Below are positions 36,416 through 45,391 of a stretch of 64,000 nt of DNA, in pieces. Source of the DNA: Sphingopyxis sp. H115. GTDB taxonomy: Bacteria; Pseudomonadota; Alphaproteobacteria; Sphingomonadales; Sphingomonadaceae. Location of the stretch: positions 124,001 to 188,000 of the forward strand of contig NZ_LNSA01000002.1 of assembly GCF_001468465.1 (NCBI RefSeq). Direction: 5' to 3'. The notes beneath the pieces are model-generated. The model did not search any database and had not been told where the DNA came from. It was given only the letters and a program-made list of their open reading frames with translations. Position numbers and translations under genes: made by a program. Positions within the stretch are counted from its first letter, which is position 1, and the number at the start of each line of letters is the position of its first letter.

Positions 36416-38398
36416 ATGAACGACACGACCGCGAACACGCCCAACGACCCCGCCGGCCCCTGGGCCATCCCCGTCCGCCGCCCGCTGCCCGACGGCGACC
36501 GGCCCCGACCGACCACCAGCTTTCCGCGCAAGGTCTGGAACCTGCTGGTCGCGATCAAGGATGGGCTCGCGCTCATTTTCCTGCTGCTCTTCTTCGTCCT
36601 GCTCTTCGGCCTGCTTTCCGGCCGCCCCAATGCCGGCCTGCCGGTCAACGAAGGCGCGCTGCTGATCGAACTTGACGGCATCGTCAGCGAACAGCCTGCC
36701 GAAGTCGATACGCTCGCGGCGCTGTCGGGCGGCGCGCAGCTCAAGGAAGTCCGCGTCCGCGACGTCGTACACGCGCTCGAGGTTGCCGCCGACGACAAGC
36801 GCGTGACCTCGGTCGTGCTCGATCTCGATCGCTTCCTTGGCGGCGGGCAGGTCTCGCTCGCCGAAATCGGCGGGGCGATCGACAAGGTGCGCGCGAAGAA
36901 AAAGCCGGTTCTGGCCTTTGCCACCGCCTACACCACCGACAGCTATCAGGTCGCGTCGCACGCCAGCGAAATCTGGGCCGACAGCATCGGCGGCGTTGCC
37001 ATTGCCGGCCCCGGCGGGTCGCGCCTCTATTACAAGGGATTGATGGACCGGCTCGGCGTCACCGCGCATATCTACCGCGTCGGCACCTTCAAGAGCGCTG
37101 TCGAACCCTTCCTGCGTAGCGACCAGTCGCCCGAAGCGAAGGAAGCCAATCTCGCTTACGCCAGCGTGTTGTGGGACAACTGGCTGACCGACGTCAAAAG
37201 GGCGCGCCCTGCCGCCAAGCTCGACGCCTTCATCGCCGACACGGCGGGCGCCGTACAAGCCGCGGGGAACGACCTGTCGAAAGCCTCGCTCGACGCCGGA
37301 CTGGTCGACAAGCTCGGCAGCCGCATGGCGTTCAACACGCGCGTCGCCGAAATCAGCGGCGCTGCCGACGACAGCAGGCCGTGGGAATATAATGCGATCC
37401 CGCTCGAAAACTGGGTCGCGGCCAATCCGCCGAAGGAAAAGGGCAGCGCGATCGCAGTCGTTCCCGTCGTCGGCGAAATCGTCGACGGCGAGGCGCCGAC
37501 CGGCCTCGCGGGCGGCGAGACCGTCGCGCAGCATATCCTCGACGCTGCCGCAGACAGCAGCATCAAGGCGATCGTCCTGCGCGTCGACTCGCCGGGCGGA
37601 TCGGTACTCGCGTCCGAAGAAATCCGGCAGGCTTTGCTTGCCGCCAAGGCAAAGAAGCTGCCGATCGTCGTCTCGATGGCGAATGTCGCGGCGTCAGGCG
37701 GCTATTGGGTCTCTACCCCCGCCGACCGCATCTTTGCCGAGCCCGAGACGATCACCGGGTCGATCGGCGTATTCGGCATCTTGCCGAGTTTCGATCAGGC
37801 GCTCGCCAAGATCGGCGTCAATGCCGACGGCATCGCGACAACGCCGCTGTCGGGCCAGCCCGACGTGTTCGGCGGGGTTAACGACGAGTTCAACGCGCTG
37901 GCGCAGGCGAGCGTCGAGGACATTTATGCGCGCTTCACCGGCCTCGTCGCGAAAAGCCGCAAGCAGCCGATCGAAAAGGTCCGCACGATCGCCGAGGGCC
38001 GCGTGTGGGCGGGCGGCACCGCGCGCCAGATCGGCCTTGTCGACCAGTTCGGCGGGCTGCCCGACGCGATGAAAGCGGCGGCCAAACTCGCCAAGGTCGA
38101 CGGCGATTTCCACCCCAAATATTTCGAGGACGAGCCGAGCGAATTTTCGAAGATGCTCGCGAGTTGGTCGGGCGCCGAGAAGGAAACTGCGGCGCTTCCG
38201 CGCGGCTGGTTCGGCATCGCGGCGATGAACCGCCAGCTGACCGAACGGCGCCTTATGCAGGACCTGACGATGCTGACGCAGGCCGGATCGGTGCAGGCCG
38301 CATGCCTCGACTGTCGCGCCTACCTCCCCGCCGTCCCGCGTCCGGGCAAGGCCGAGGCAAAGGGCTTCCTCGCGACGCTGGCGCTGTTCCTCAAATAA
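36416..38398 (+). CDS. sppA: Signal peptide peptidase SppA (67-kDa type)
   Basis: 660 residues from ATG 36416. One membrane helix (about 46-66) precedes two tandem S49 domains. The catalytic Lys is in GTFKSAVEPF of the N-terminal repeat and the Ser in MANVAASGGYW of the C-terminal repeat. SPGGSV and ETITGSIGVFG are further S49 motifs. It cleaves leftover signal peptides in the inner membrane. It follows the epimerase by 120 bp and its stop is one base from a convergent gene. Confidence 0.94.
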   Translation: MNDTTANTPNDPAGPWAIPVRRPLPDGDRPRPTTSFPRKVWNLLVAIKDGLALIFLLLFFVLLFGLLSGRPNAGLPVNEGALLIELDGIVSEQPAEVDTLAALSGGAQLKEVRVRDVVHALEVAADDKRVTSVVLDLDRFLGGGQVSLAEIGGAIDKVRAKKKPVLAFATAYTTDSYQVASHASEIWADSIGGVAIAGPGGSRLYYKGLMDRLGVTAHIYRVGTFKSAVEPFLRSDQSPEAKEANLAYASVLWDNWLTDVKRARPAAKLDAFIADTAGAVQAAGNDLSKASLDAGLVDKLGSRMAFNTRVAEISGAADDSRPWEYNAIPLENWVAANPPKEKGSAIAVVPVVGEIVDGEAPTGLAGGETVAQHILDAAADSSIKAIVLRVDSPGGSVLASEEIRQALLAAKAKKLPIVVSMANVAASGGYWVSTPADRIFAEPETITGSIGVFGILPSFDQALAKIGVNADGIATTPLSGQPDVFGGVNDEFNALAQASVEDIYARFTGLVAKSRKQPIEKVRTIAEGRVWAGGTARQIGLVDQFGGLPDAMKAAAKLAKVDGDFHPKYFEDEPSEFSKMLASWSGAEKETAALPRGWFGIAAMNRQLTERRLMQDLTMLTQAGSVQAACLDCRAYLPAVPRPGKAEAKGFLATLALFLK

Positions 38399-38399
38399 G

Positions 38400-39302
38400 T
38401 CAGGCGGTGACGGCGACCGCCCTCGCGTGCTCTGCCACAGCATCGGCCAGCGTATCGACCAGCGCGAGGGGAAGGTCGTGACCCATGCCGGGGATCGTCA
38501 GCAGCCGCGCACCCACGATATTGTCCGCCGTATCGCGCCCGCCAGGGAGCGGAACCAGCGGGTCGTCCTCACCGTGGATGACGAGCGTCGGGGCCTTGAT
38601 GTCCTTCAGCATCGGACGCCGGTCGCCATCGGCGACGATCGCCGCCATCTGCCGCGCGACGCCCTGCGGATACCAGCCGCGTTCGAAATCGGCGCGCACG
38701 CGGCGCTGCAACCGCTCCTCGGCGGACGGATAGCCCGGACTGCCGATCACACGCGCCGCATTGACCGAATAGGCGATGAGCGCTTCCTTGTCGCCGTTCA
38801 TCGGCCGGTTGGCGAGCACGCGCATCGCCTCTTTCTGCGCGCGCGGCAGGCGGCGGTTGCCGGTGGTCGACATTACCGAGGTCAGCGACAGCACGCGCCC
38901 CGGATAGCGCGCCGCGATATGCTGCGAAATCATCCCCCCCATCGACACGCCAACGATATGCGCGCGGTCGATTCCAAGGTGGTCGAGCAGGCCGATGCCG
39001 TCGGCTGCCATGTCGGCGAGCGTGTAGGCGGGGCGCACCGGCAAGCCGATCACCGACTTGACGATCATCCATTTTACATTGGGAATGCCCGCCGCCTCGA
39101 AACGCGTCGACAGGCCGACGTCGCGATTGTCGTAGCGGATCGTGCGAAAGCCGCGGTCGTTGAGCGCATCGACGAATTCGTCGGGCCAGAGCGTCAATTG
39201 CCCGCCGAGACCCATGACCAGTAATATGACGGGGCCATCGCGCGGCCCCTTGTCCTCATAGGTGATGCTGATGCCGTTTACGCTTGCCTGCTCGGTCTGC
39301 AT
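38400..39302 (-). CDS. Alpha/beta hydrolase
   Basis: 300 residues. Oxyanion region LLVMGLGGQLTLWPDEF, nucleophile elbow GVSMGGM near residue 121, acid in HGEDDPLVP and catalytic His in PGMGHDLP. The fold matches the broad ABhydrolase_1 family of esterases/lactonases. It is last in the minus-strand run, 23 bp after the MpaB-type gene. Substrate unknown. Confidence 0.92.
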   Translation of the reverse strand: MQTEQASVNGISITYEDKGPRDGPVILLVMGLGGQLTLWPDEFVDALNDRGFRTIRYDNRDVGLSTRFEAAGIPNVKWMIVKSVIGLPVRPAYTLADMAADGIGLLDHLGIDRAHIVGVSMGGMISQHIAARYPGRVLSLTSVMSTTGNRRLPRAQKEAMRVLANRPMNGDKEALIAYSVNAARVIGSPGYPSAEERLQRRVRADFERGWYPQGVARQMAAIVADGDRRPMLKDIKAPTLVIHGEDDPLVPLPGGRDTADNIVGARLLTIPGMGHDLPLALVDTLADAVAEHARAVAVTA

Positions 39303-39325
39303 GAAAATCCTTCGGTTCGAAAAAT

Positions 39326-40654
39326 CTAGCTCGCCGTCGCGGGCTTATAGTGCGTAGCGTCCGAGGTAAATTCGGCGCGGCCATATTCGGCGAGCTGCCG
39401 CTCGATCCGGTGGACGAGGCGCCGGTCGGCCAGATGGCGGATAATGGGCAGCCGCGACGCGACGCGGTACGCCGCCATCCGTCCCGCGATGCCGAGCATC
39501 GTAGCGCCATAGATGAGGTGATCGCGGCGCCGCACCGGCACGCCGACAGTGGCGGCGCGCTCCTCGTCGCCGGCGAGGAAGGCCTTGACGAAGAAGACGC
39601 GGCTCACCGAATATTCGAGACGGCGCTTGACCTGTCCCTTGGGCGAGCGGTCCTTCGACAGCTCGGCATCCATCGTCGCGCGCAGGAGCCCGCCGCAAAC
39701 CTGATCATCATATTCGTAGCGGAGCGTCGCGCTGCGCGTGCGCCAGATGCGGACGATCTCCTGCGGCGTGTCGGCGAGCAGGTCCTCGGGCAGTCCAAGC
39801 AGATAGCAGCGGTAGCGCGCGAGTTCGACGCGGCCGCGTTCGAGGCGTGTGAAGCTCGTCCGGCCCTTCGCCAGCACCTCCTGCGACAGGAAATATACGG
39901 GGATCAGCCCCGCAGGCATCTGGTCGAGCTGCGGGATCGGCGTGCCATAGGTTTCGGCGTCCCACATGCCGGGGCGCGAGAGAACATTGATGCGCACCAT
40001 CGAGTGCATCAACCGCACCATCGCCGCCGCCTTGAAACCCGGGCCATAGCGGTCGAGCGCGCCCGGCAGCGCGGTCGTGGCAAAGAAGGTCGCGGTTTCC
40101 TTGACCCGCCGCGCCGCGGTCGCGTGGCCAAGCGTGCCGGTAAGCGCCATCGGCAACGCCGAATATTTGTTGAGGAAGGTCGCGATAAAGGCGCCGCGGA
40201 TCAGGAAGGGTGACAGGTTGGCGGTCGCATTACGCTCATAGGCGGCGCCTTCCTCGACCAGCTCCATGTCGAGCCAGTCGGGCTTCTGCTCCATCTCGCG
40301 GATCAGTGCGACGAGTTCCGGCGGTGCGTCCTCGACCGTCTCGATCCCCTTGTCGCACGCGTCGACAAGCATCGCGACGGTGCGCTGAAAGCCGTAGCGC
40401 GGCATCAGCGCGGCATAGGCGTCACCCGTGCGGTCGCCGAGCATTGTATATTCGCGGATACGGGCGAGCAGGTCGGGGTCGCCCAGATAGTCGGCGCGGT
40501 CGATGCTGCGGACGCGGCTCAATTCGCTCACGGCGTCGGTTTCGGGCGCCCAGCGCTCGGGCGCCTTGTCGAAATTGAAACCGCCGAACAGCTCCGGCAA
40601 GGCGTCCGCCTGCTCACGTACCCGGCGGGCAATAGTGCTGACATCGCTGTTCAT
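39326..40654 (-). CDS. MpaB/DUF2236-type oxygenase-like protein
   Basis: 442 residues. The helical DUF2236 core includes FLIRGAFIATFLNKYSALPM, RVKETATFFATTALPG and VRLMHSMVRINVLSRPG; the family is haem-dependent in the rubber oxygenase Lcp and in fungal MpaB. Here the signatures place it in the bacterial MpaB-like branch of unknown substrate. It has no signal peptide. It precedes an alpha/beta hydrolase, which might act on its product. Confidence 0.85.
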   Translation of the reverse strand: MNSDVSTIARRVREQADALPELFGGFNFDKAPERWAPETDAVSELSRVRSIDRADYLGDPDLLARIREYTMLGDRTGDAYAALMPRYGFQRTVAMLVDACDKGIETVEDAPPELVALIREMEQKPDWLDMELVEEGAAYERNATANLSPFLIRGAFIATFLNKYSALPMALTGTLGHATAARRVKETATFFATTALPGALDRYGPGFKAAAMVRLMHSMVRINVLSRPGMWDAETYGTPIPQLDQMPAGLIPVYFLSQEVLAKGRTSFTRLERGRVELARYRCYLLGLPEDLLADTPQEIVRIWRTRSATLRYEYDDQVCGGLLRATMDAELSKDRSPKGQVKRRLEYSVSRVFFVKAFLAGDEERAATVGVPVRRRDHLIYGATMLGIAGRMAAYRVASRLPIIRHLADRRLVHRIERQLAEYGRAEFTSDATHYKPATAS

Positions 40655-40663
40655 AAGGCGAAA

Positions 40664-40688
40664 TTGCCACAGTTTCGTGATTTGGCAA
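40664..40688. promoter_or_regulatory. Interrupted palindrome between the TRIC and MpaB-type genes
   Basis: TTGCCA (40664-40669) and TGGCAA (40683-40688) are exact inverted copies spaced by 13 nt, filling most of the 36-bp gap. It could be a repressor site for the oxygenase gene or a weak hairpin; it has no T-tract. Confidence 0.4.
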
Positions 40689-40690
40689 GC

Positions 40691-41311
40691 CTATTGCCCG
40701 CGATAGGTCGGCAGCGCGAGCGACCAGTGGATTGCCGCGCCGCGCAGGATGAAACCCGCGACTGCTCCGACGACAGCCGCGATCGGAGTCCCCGTCCCGA
40801 GCCATTGCAGCAACAAGAACAACCCCGACGCGAGCGCCGCGGCGGTGACATAGATTTCGGGCCGCACGATGATCGAGGGAACGCCGGCAAGGACATCGCG
40901 GATCGTGCCGCCGACACACCCTGTGATGACGCCCATCAGCAGCGCAGGCGCGGGCGGCACACCCCACGCCAGTGCCTTGGCGGTACCGAACACGGCGTAG
41001 GCGGCAAGACCGACTGCGTCGGCCCATTCGAGCAATTGCCCCTGCCACCAGCGTTCGGGCGTGAGCCAGACGACGAGCGCGATCGCGATGCACACCGCGG
41101 CGATCGCGCCGTCCTGCACCCAGAAGACAGGCGCGCCGATCAAGAGGTCGCGCACGCTGCCGCCGCCGACGCCGGTCACCAGCGCAAAGAAGGCGGCGGT
41201 CACCAGCGTCTGGCGCAGCCGTACCGCCATCAATGCGCCGGAGAGCGCGAAGACACCGATGCCGATCAGGTCGAGCAGGCGGACGATCAGCGCATTGTCG
41301 AGTTCGAACAA
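40691..41311 (-). CDS. Trimeric intracellular cation (TRIC) channel family protein (UPF0126/YadS)
   Basis: 206 residues, seven helices built from two repeats. The repeated glycine motifs VTGVGGGSVRDLLIGAPVFW and TGCVGGTIRDVLAGVPSI are diagnostic of prokaryotic TRIC channels. It probably conducts K+ or Na+, or small amino acids such as glycine as suggested for some homologues. It lies nine bases after the M20 gene. Confidence 0.92.
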   Translation of the reverse strand: MFELDNALIVRLLDLIGIGVFALSGALMAVRLRQTLVTAAFFALVTGVGGGSVRDLLIGAPVFWVQDGAIAAVCIAIALVVWLTPERWWQGQLLEWADAVGLAAYAVFGTAKALAWGVPPAPALLMGVITGCVGGTIRDVLAGVPSIIVRPEIYVTAAALASGLFLLLQWLGTGTPIAAVVGAVAGFILRGAAIHWSLALPTYRGQ

Positions 41312-41320
41312 GGCCGGAGC

Positions 41321-42658
41321 CTATTTCGCCGCCGGGCGCACACCGCCGACGATCGACAGGACGATAGCGGTCACAGCGCCCCGGATCGCGGGCTCAGCTT
41401 CGGGCGCGAAGAAGGGTGAATGGTTCGTCGGCGCGGGTTCGCCCTTTGCCTTCAGATCGGCGAGCACGGCGGGATCGTAACCGCCGATGCCAAAGAAGAG
41501 CGAGGGCACCCCCGCATCGACGAATTCGGAATAATCTTCGCTGCCCGACATCGGCGTCGCGCTTTCAGGCGCGAAGACCAGTCCTTTGCCGAAAGCTGGC
41601 GTCAGCGCCGCGACCGCAGCCTTGGCCATCACGGGGTCGTTCGTCATGATGCCCGTCCCGCCGAGATAGCGGATCGTGGGCTCGGGCGCCCCGCCCATCG
41701 CAGCGGCTGACTTGGCGACGCGCGCGGTGCCGTCCTGAAGCAACTTTCGCACGTCGGGAGATTGTGAGCGCAGGTTGACCTTCACCTCCGCGCTGTCGGG
41801 GATGATGTTGGGGGCGCTGCCCGCATTGATCGCACCAATCGTCAGCACGCCGAACGCGGCCGGGTCCTTCTCGCGGCTGATCACGACCTGCGTATCGGTG
41901 ACGAAGCGCGCGGCGATCGGGATCGGGTCGATCGTCGCCGCGGGCATCGAGCCATGGCCGCCGCGGCCGTGGAAGGTGATCGAATAGCTGTCCGATGCCG
42001 ACGACGAAGCCCCCGCCTTGATCGCGACGACGCCGGCCGGAAGATTGGTGACATGCGCAGCAAAACCGTAGTCGGGTTTCGGGAAGCGCGTGAACAAGCC
42101 ATCGTCGAGCATCGCGCGCGCGCCGATGAGCGGTTCCTCGGCGGGCTGGCCGATCAGCATGACGGTGCCCGACCAGCTATCGCGCATCGCATTCAAGGCC
42201 TGCGCGACGCCGACCAGATAGGCGACATGCGTGTCGTGGCCGCACGCGTGCATCACCGGCACATCCTTGCCCTCATAGGTCGCGCGCGCCCTGCTCGCCC
42301 AGGCAAGCCCGGTCTTTTCCTCCATCGGCAGTGCGTCCATGTCGGCGCGCACGAGGATCGTCGGCCCCTCGCCATTTTTGAGGATCGCGACGACGCCGGT
42401 GCCGCCGACCTTCTCGGTCACGGCAAAGCCCGCTGCGCGCAGATGCGCCGCCAGGATACCCGCAGTGCGGACCTCCTGCATCCCGAGTTCGGGATGCAGA
42501 TGCAGGTCCTTGTAGATATCTTCCAAGGCGGGGTAATTCTTGTCGAGCAGTGCGGTCAGCCGTGCGTTGGCGGCCGTTATATCGGGCGCCGCCTGTGCGC
42601 CGGACGCGATGAGGGAGAGGGCCAGCGAAGCCGCTCCCCAGAGCCAATGCTTCGCCAT
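41321..42658 (-). CDS. Secreted M20-family amidohydrolase
   Basis: 445 residues from ATG 42658, chosen because GGGGGAG lies six nt upstream; the ATG at 42673 would put this site inside the gene. Signal peptide ends at AQA-A. Metal ligands of M20D are visible in CGHDTHVAYL (His-Asp), GQPAEEPLIGA (EE) and the C-terminal NHSPFF His; HPELGMQEVRTA is the substrate side. Similar to IAA-amino-acid hydrolases/HipO but exported. Confidence 0.92.
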   Translation of the reverse strand: MAKHWLWGAASLALSLIASGAQAAPDITAANARLTALLDKNYPALEDIYKDLHLHPELGMQEVRTAGILAAHLRAAGFAVTEKVGGTGVVAILKNGEGPTILVRADMDALPMEEKTGLAWASRARATYEGKDVPVMHACGHDTHVAYLVGVAQALNAMRDSWSGTVMLIGQPAEEPLIGARAMLDDGLFTRFPKPDYGFAAHVTNLPAGVVAIKAGASSSASDSYSITFHGRGGHGSMPAATIDPIPIAARFVTDTQVVISREKDPAAFGVLTIGAINAGSAPNIIPDSAEVKVNLRSQSPDVRKLLQDGTARVAKSAAAMGGAPEPTIRYLGGTGIMTNDPVMAKAAVAALTPAFGKGLVFAPESATPMSGSEDYSEFVDAGVPSLFFGIGGYDPAVLADLKAKGEPAPTNHSPFFAPEAEPAIRGAVTAIVLSIVGGVRPAAK

Positions 42659-42680
42659 GATACTCTCCCCCATTTGTTCG

Positions 42681-44078
42681 TCAGACGTGGATCGGCTTGC
42701 CCGTCACCGCCATTGCGGCTTCCTTGATCGCCTCGCTATGCGTCGGGTGCGCATGGCAGGTGTAGGCGATGTCTTCGGACGTCGCGCCGAATTCCATCGC
42801 CTGCGCGGCCTGCGCGATCATCGTGCCCGCGACGCTCGCGATACACCAGACGCCGAGCACGCGGTCGGTCTTGGCATCGGCGATAACTTTCACGAAGCCA
42901 TCGGGCTCGTGATTGGTCTTGGCGCGGCTGTTCGCGAGCATCGGGAACTTGCCGACCTTGACCTCGCCCTTTTCCTTCGCTGCCTCTTCGGTCAGGCCCA
43001 CGCCCGCGATTTCGGGCCAAGTATAGACAACCGATGGGATGACGTCGTGATTCACGATGCCCGTCAGCCCGGCAATATTTTCGGCGCAAGCGATGCCTTC
43101 GTCCTCGGCCTTGTGCGCGAGCATCGGGCCGGGGACCACGTCGCCGATCGCCCAGATGCCAGGAACCTGCGTCGCGAAATCATGGTCGGTTTCGATCTGG
43201 CCGCGCTGGTTGACCGCGAGGCCGGCCTTGTCGAGGCCGAGACCATCGGTGTTCGGGCGTCGGCCGATCGACACGAGAACGACATCGGCTTCGAGCGTTT
43301 CAGCATCGCCGCCGGCAGCGGATTCGAGCGTCAGCACCGCCTTCTTGCCCTTGACGTCGGCCTTGGTCACCTTGGTCTTGAGCTTGAATTCGATGCCCTG
43401 CTTCTTGAAGATCTTGTTCGCTTCCTTGCGGACGTCGCCGTCCATGCCGGGCAGGATCTGGTCGAGGAACTCGACGACAGTGACCTTGGCGCCGAGGCGG
43501 CGCCACACGCTGCCGAGTTCGAGCCCGATCACGCCCCCGCCGATCACGACCATATGGCCGGGAACCTTCGCGAGTTCGAGCGCGCCGGTCGAATCGACGA
43601 TGATCTGCTTGTCGTTATCGACTTCGACGCCGGGAAGGGGGGTCACCGACGATCCGGTCGCGATAATGATATTCTTGGCGCGATAGGTCTTGCCGGCGAC
43701 TTCGACGCTGTCGTTCGACGTGAACTGCGCATAGCCCTTCAGCCAGTCGACCTTGTTCTTCTTGAACAGGAATTCGATGCCGCCGGTCAGACCCTTCACC
43801 GCGTCCTTGCGCTGGCCGTGCATGGTGCCGAGGTCGAGTTCGGGCTTTACCTTGATGCCCATCGCCGCCATCGCGCCGCCCGCAGCCGCCTCGAAATATT
43901 CGGACGCGTGGAGCATCGCCTTCGACGGGATGCAGCCCACGTTGAGGCAGGTGCCCCCCAGCGTCGCGCGCCCTTCGGCGCACGCGGTCTTGAGGCCCAG
44001 CTGCGCCGCGCGGATCGCCGCGACATAACCGCCGGGGCCGGCACCGATAACAAGGACGTCGTAGTCGTAATCAGCCAT
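42681..44078 (-). CDS. lpdA: Dihydrolipoyl dehydrogenase (E3)
   Basis: 465 residues. FAD motif VIGAGPGGYVAAIRAAQLG, redox disulfide C44/C49 in GGTCLNVGCIPSK, NAD motif VVIGGGVIGLELGSVWRRLG and active-site H444/E449 in CHAHPTHSE. It reoxidises the lipoyl domain of OdhB. It is the last of the four 2-oxoglutarate dehydrogenase-run genes; a second lpd for pyruvate dehydrogenase may exist elsewhere. Confidence 0.97.
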   Translation of the reverse strand: MADYDYDVLVIGAGPGGYVAAIRAAQLGLKTACAEGRATLGGTCLNVGCIPSKAMLHASEYFEAAAGGAMAAMGIKVKPELDLGTMHGQRKDAVKGLTGGIEFLFKKNKVDWLKGYAQFTSNDSVEVAGKTYRAKNIIIATGSSVTPLPGVEVDNDKQIIVDSTGALELAKVPGHMVVIGGGVIGLELGSVWRRLGAKVTVVEFLDQILPGMDGDVRKEANKIFKKQGIEFKLKTKVTKADVKGKKAVLTLESAAGGDAETLEADVVLVSIGRRPNTDGLGLDKAGLAVNQRGQIETDHDFATQVPGIWAIGDVVPGPMLAHKAEDEGIACAENIAGLTGIVNHDVIPSVVYTWPEIAGVGLTEEAAKEKGEVKVGKFPMLANSRAKTNHEPDGFVKVIADAKTDRVLGVWCIASVAGTMIAQAAQAMEFGATSEDIAYTCHAHPTHSEAIKEAAMAVTGKPIHV

Positions 44079-44119
44079 TTATCGTTCCTTTACCCCTCGG
44101 GGGACGGGGAGAAATATCC

Positions 44120-45358
44120 TCAGAGATCGATCAGCAGGCGCGTCGGATCCTCGATCGCTTCCTTGATCGTCTTGAGGAAGGTCACCGCTTCGCGGCCATC
44201 GATCAGGCGATGGTCATAGCTGAGCGCCAGATACATCATCGGACGGACGACGACTTCGCCATTCACCACAACCGGGCGGTCCTCGATACGATGCAGGCCA
44301 AGCACCGCCGATTGCGGCGGGTTGATGATCGGGGTCGACATCAGCGACCCGAAAACGCCGCCGTTCGAAATGGTGAAGGTGCCGCCGGTCATGTCGTCCA
44401 TCGTCAACGTGCCATCCTTGGCACGCTTGCCGAAATCGCCGATCGTCTTTTCGATGTCGGCGAAGCTCAGCGTTTCGGCGTTGCGGATCACGGGCACGAC
44501 GAGGCCGCTCGGGCCGCTCACCGCGACCGAGATGTCCATATAATTGTTATAGACGATCTCGTCGCCGTCGATCCGGCCGTTGACCGCCGGAATGTCCTTC
44601 AGGGCCAGGCAAGCCGCCTTGGTGAAAAAGCCCATGAAGCCCAGGCGCACGCCATGCTTCTTTTCGAACAGATCCTTGTAGCGGCCGCGCGCCTCGATCA
44701 CCGCCGACATGTCGACGTCGTTGAAGGTCGTCAGCATCGCCGCGGTATCCTGCGCCGCCTTCAGCCGCTTGGCGATCGTCTGGCGCAAGCGGGTCATCTT
44801 GACGCGTTCTTCCTGGCGGCCCGGCGCGGCGCTGGCAGCCGGGGCCGGCGCAGCGGCGGGCGCCGGAGCCGGAGCAGTCGGCGCGCTGTTGGCGGCGGCG
44901 AGCACATCTTCCTTGGTCAGACGGCCGTCCTTGCCGCTGCCCTGGATCTTCGTCGGATCGACGCCATGCTCGAGCACGAGGCGGCGGACGGCGGGCGACA
45001 TGGTCGTCACGGTGTCGACGCCATCGGCAGCCGGAGCGGTCGTCGCGGGCGCAGGCGCGGCGGCTTCAGCCTTGGCGGGCGCGGGTGCAGCGGCGGCAGG
45101 CGCCGGCGCAGCGGCAGCGCCGCCGGCTTCGACCGTCGCGATCGTCGCGCCGACATTGACCGTGTCGCCGACCGCGGCGAGCTGCTGGCCCATCACGCCC
45201 GCGACGGGGGACGGCACTTCGACCGCAACCTTGTCGGTTTCGAGGCTGGCGATGGGCTCGTCGAGCGCGACGGCCTCACCGGGCTTTTTCAGCCATTCGC
45301 CGATCGTCGCTTCGGTAACGCTTTCGCCCAGCGTGGGGACTTTGACTTCGGTGCTCAT
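44120..45358 (-). CDS. odhB: Dihydrolipoyllysine succinyltransferase, 2-oxoglutarate dehydrogenase E2
   Basis: 412 residues. Lipoyl domain at 1-77 with lipoyl-lysine in [10 protein letters not shown], an Ala/Pro-rich linker, E3-binding domain at about 120-155 ([19 protein letters not shown]), a second linker and the catalytic domain from about 185. The catalytic H383 and D387 are in [11 protein letters not shown]. One lipoyl domain only. It transfers the succinyl group to CoA. Placed between sucA and lpdA with gaps of 33 and 41 bp. Confidence 0.97.
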   Translation of the reverse strand: MSTEVKVPTLGESVTEATIGEWLKKPGEAVALDEPIASLETDKVAVEVPSPVAGVMGQQLAAVGDTVNVGATIATVEAGGAAAAPAPAAAAPAPAKAEAAAPAPATTAPAADGVDTVTTMSPAVRRLVLEHGVDPTKIQGSGKDGRLTKEDVLAAANSAPTAPAPAPAAAPAPAASAAPGRQEERVKMTRLRQTIAKRLKAAQDTAAMLTTFNDVDMSAVIEARGRYKDLFEKKHGVRLGFMGFFTKAACLALKDIPAVNGRIDGDEIVYNNYMDISVAVSGPSGLVVPVIRNAETLSFADIEKTIGDFGKRAKDGTLTMDDMTGGTFTISNGGVFGSLMSTPIINPPQSAVLGLHRIEDRPVVVNGEVVVRPMMYLALSYDHRLIDGREAVTFLKTIKEAIEDPTRLLIDL

Positions 45359-45391
45359 AGGTGCAGTTCCTTGGGGACTTAAGCTTGGGGC

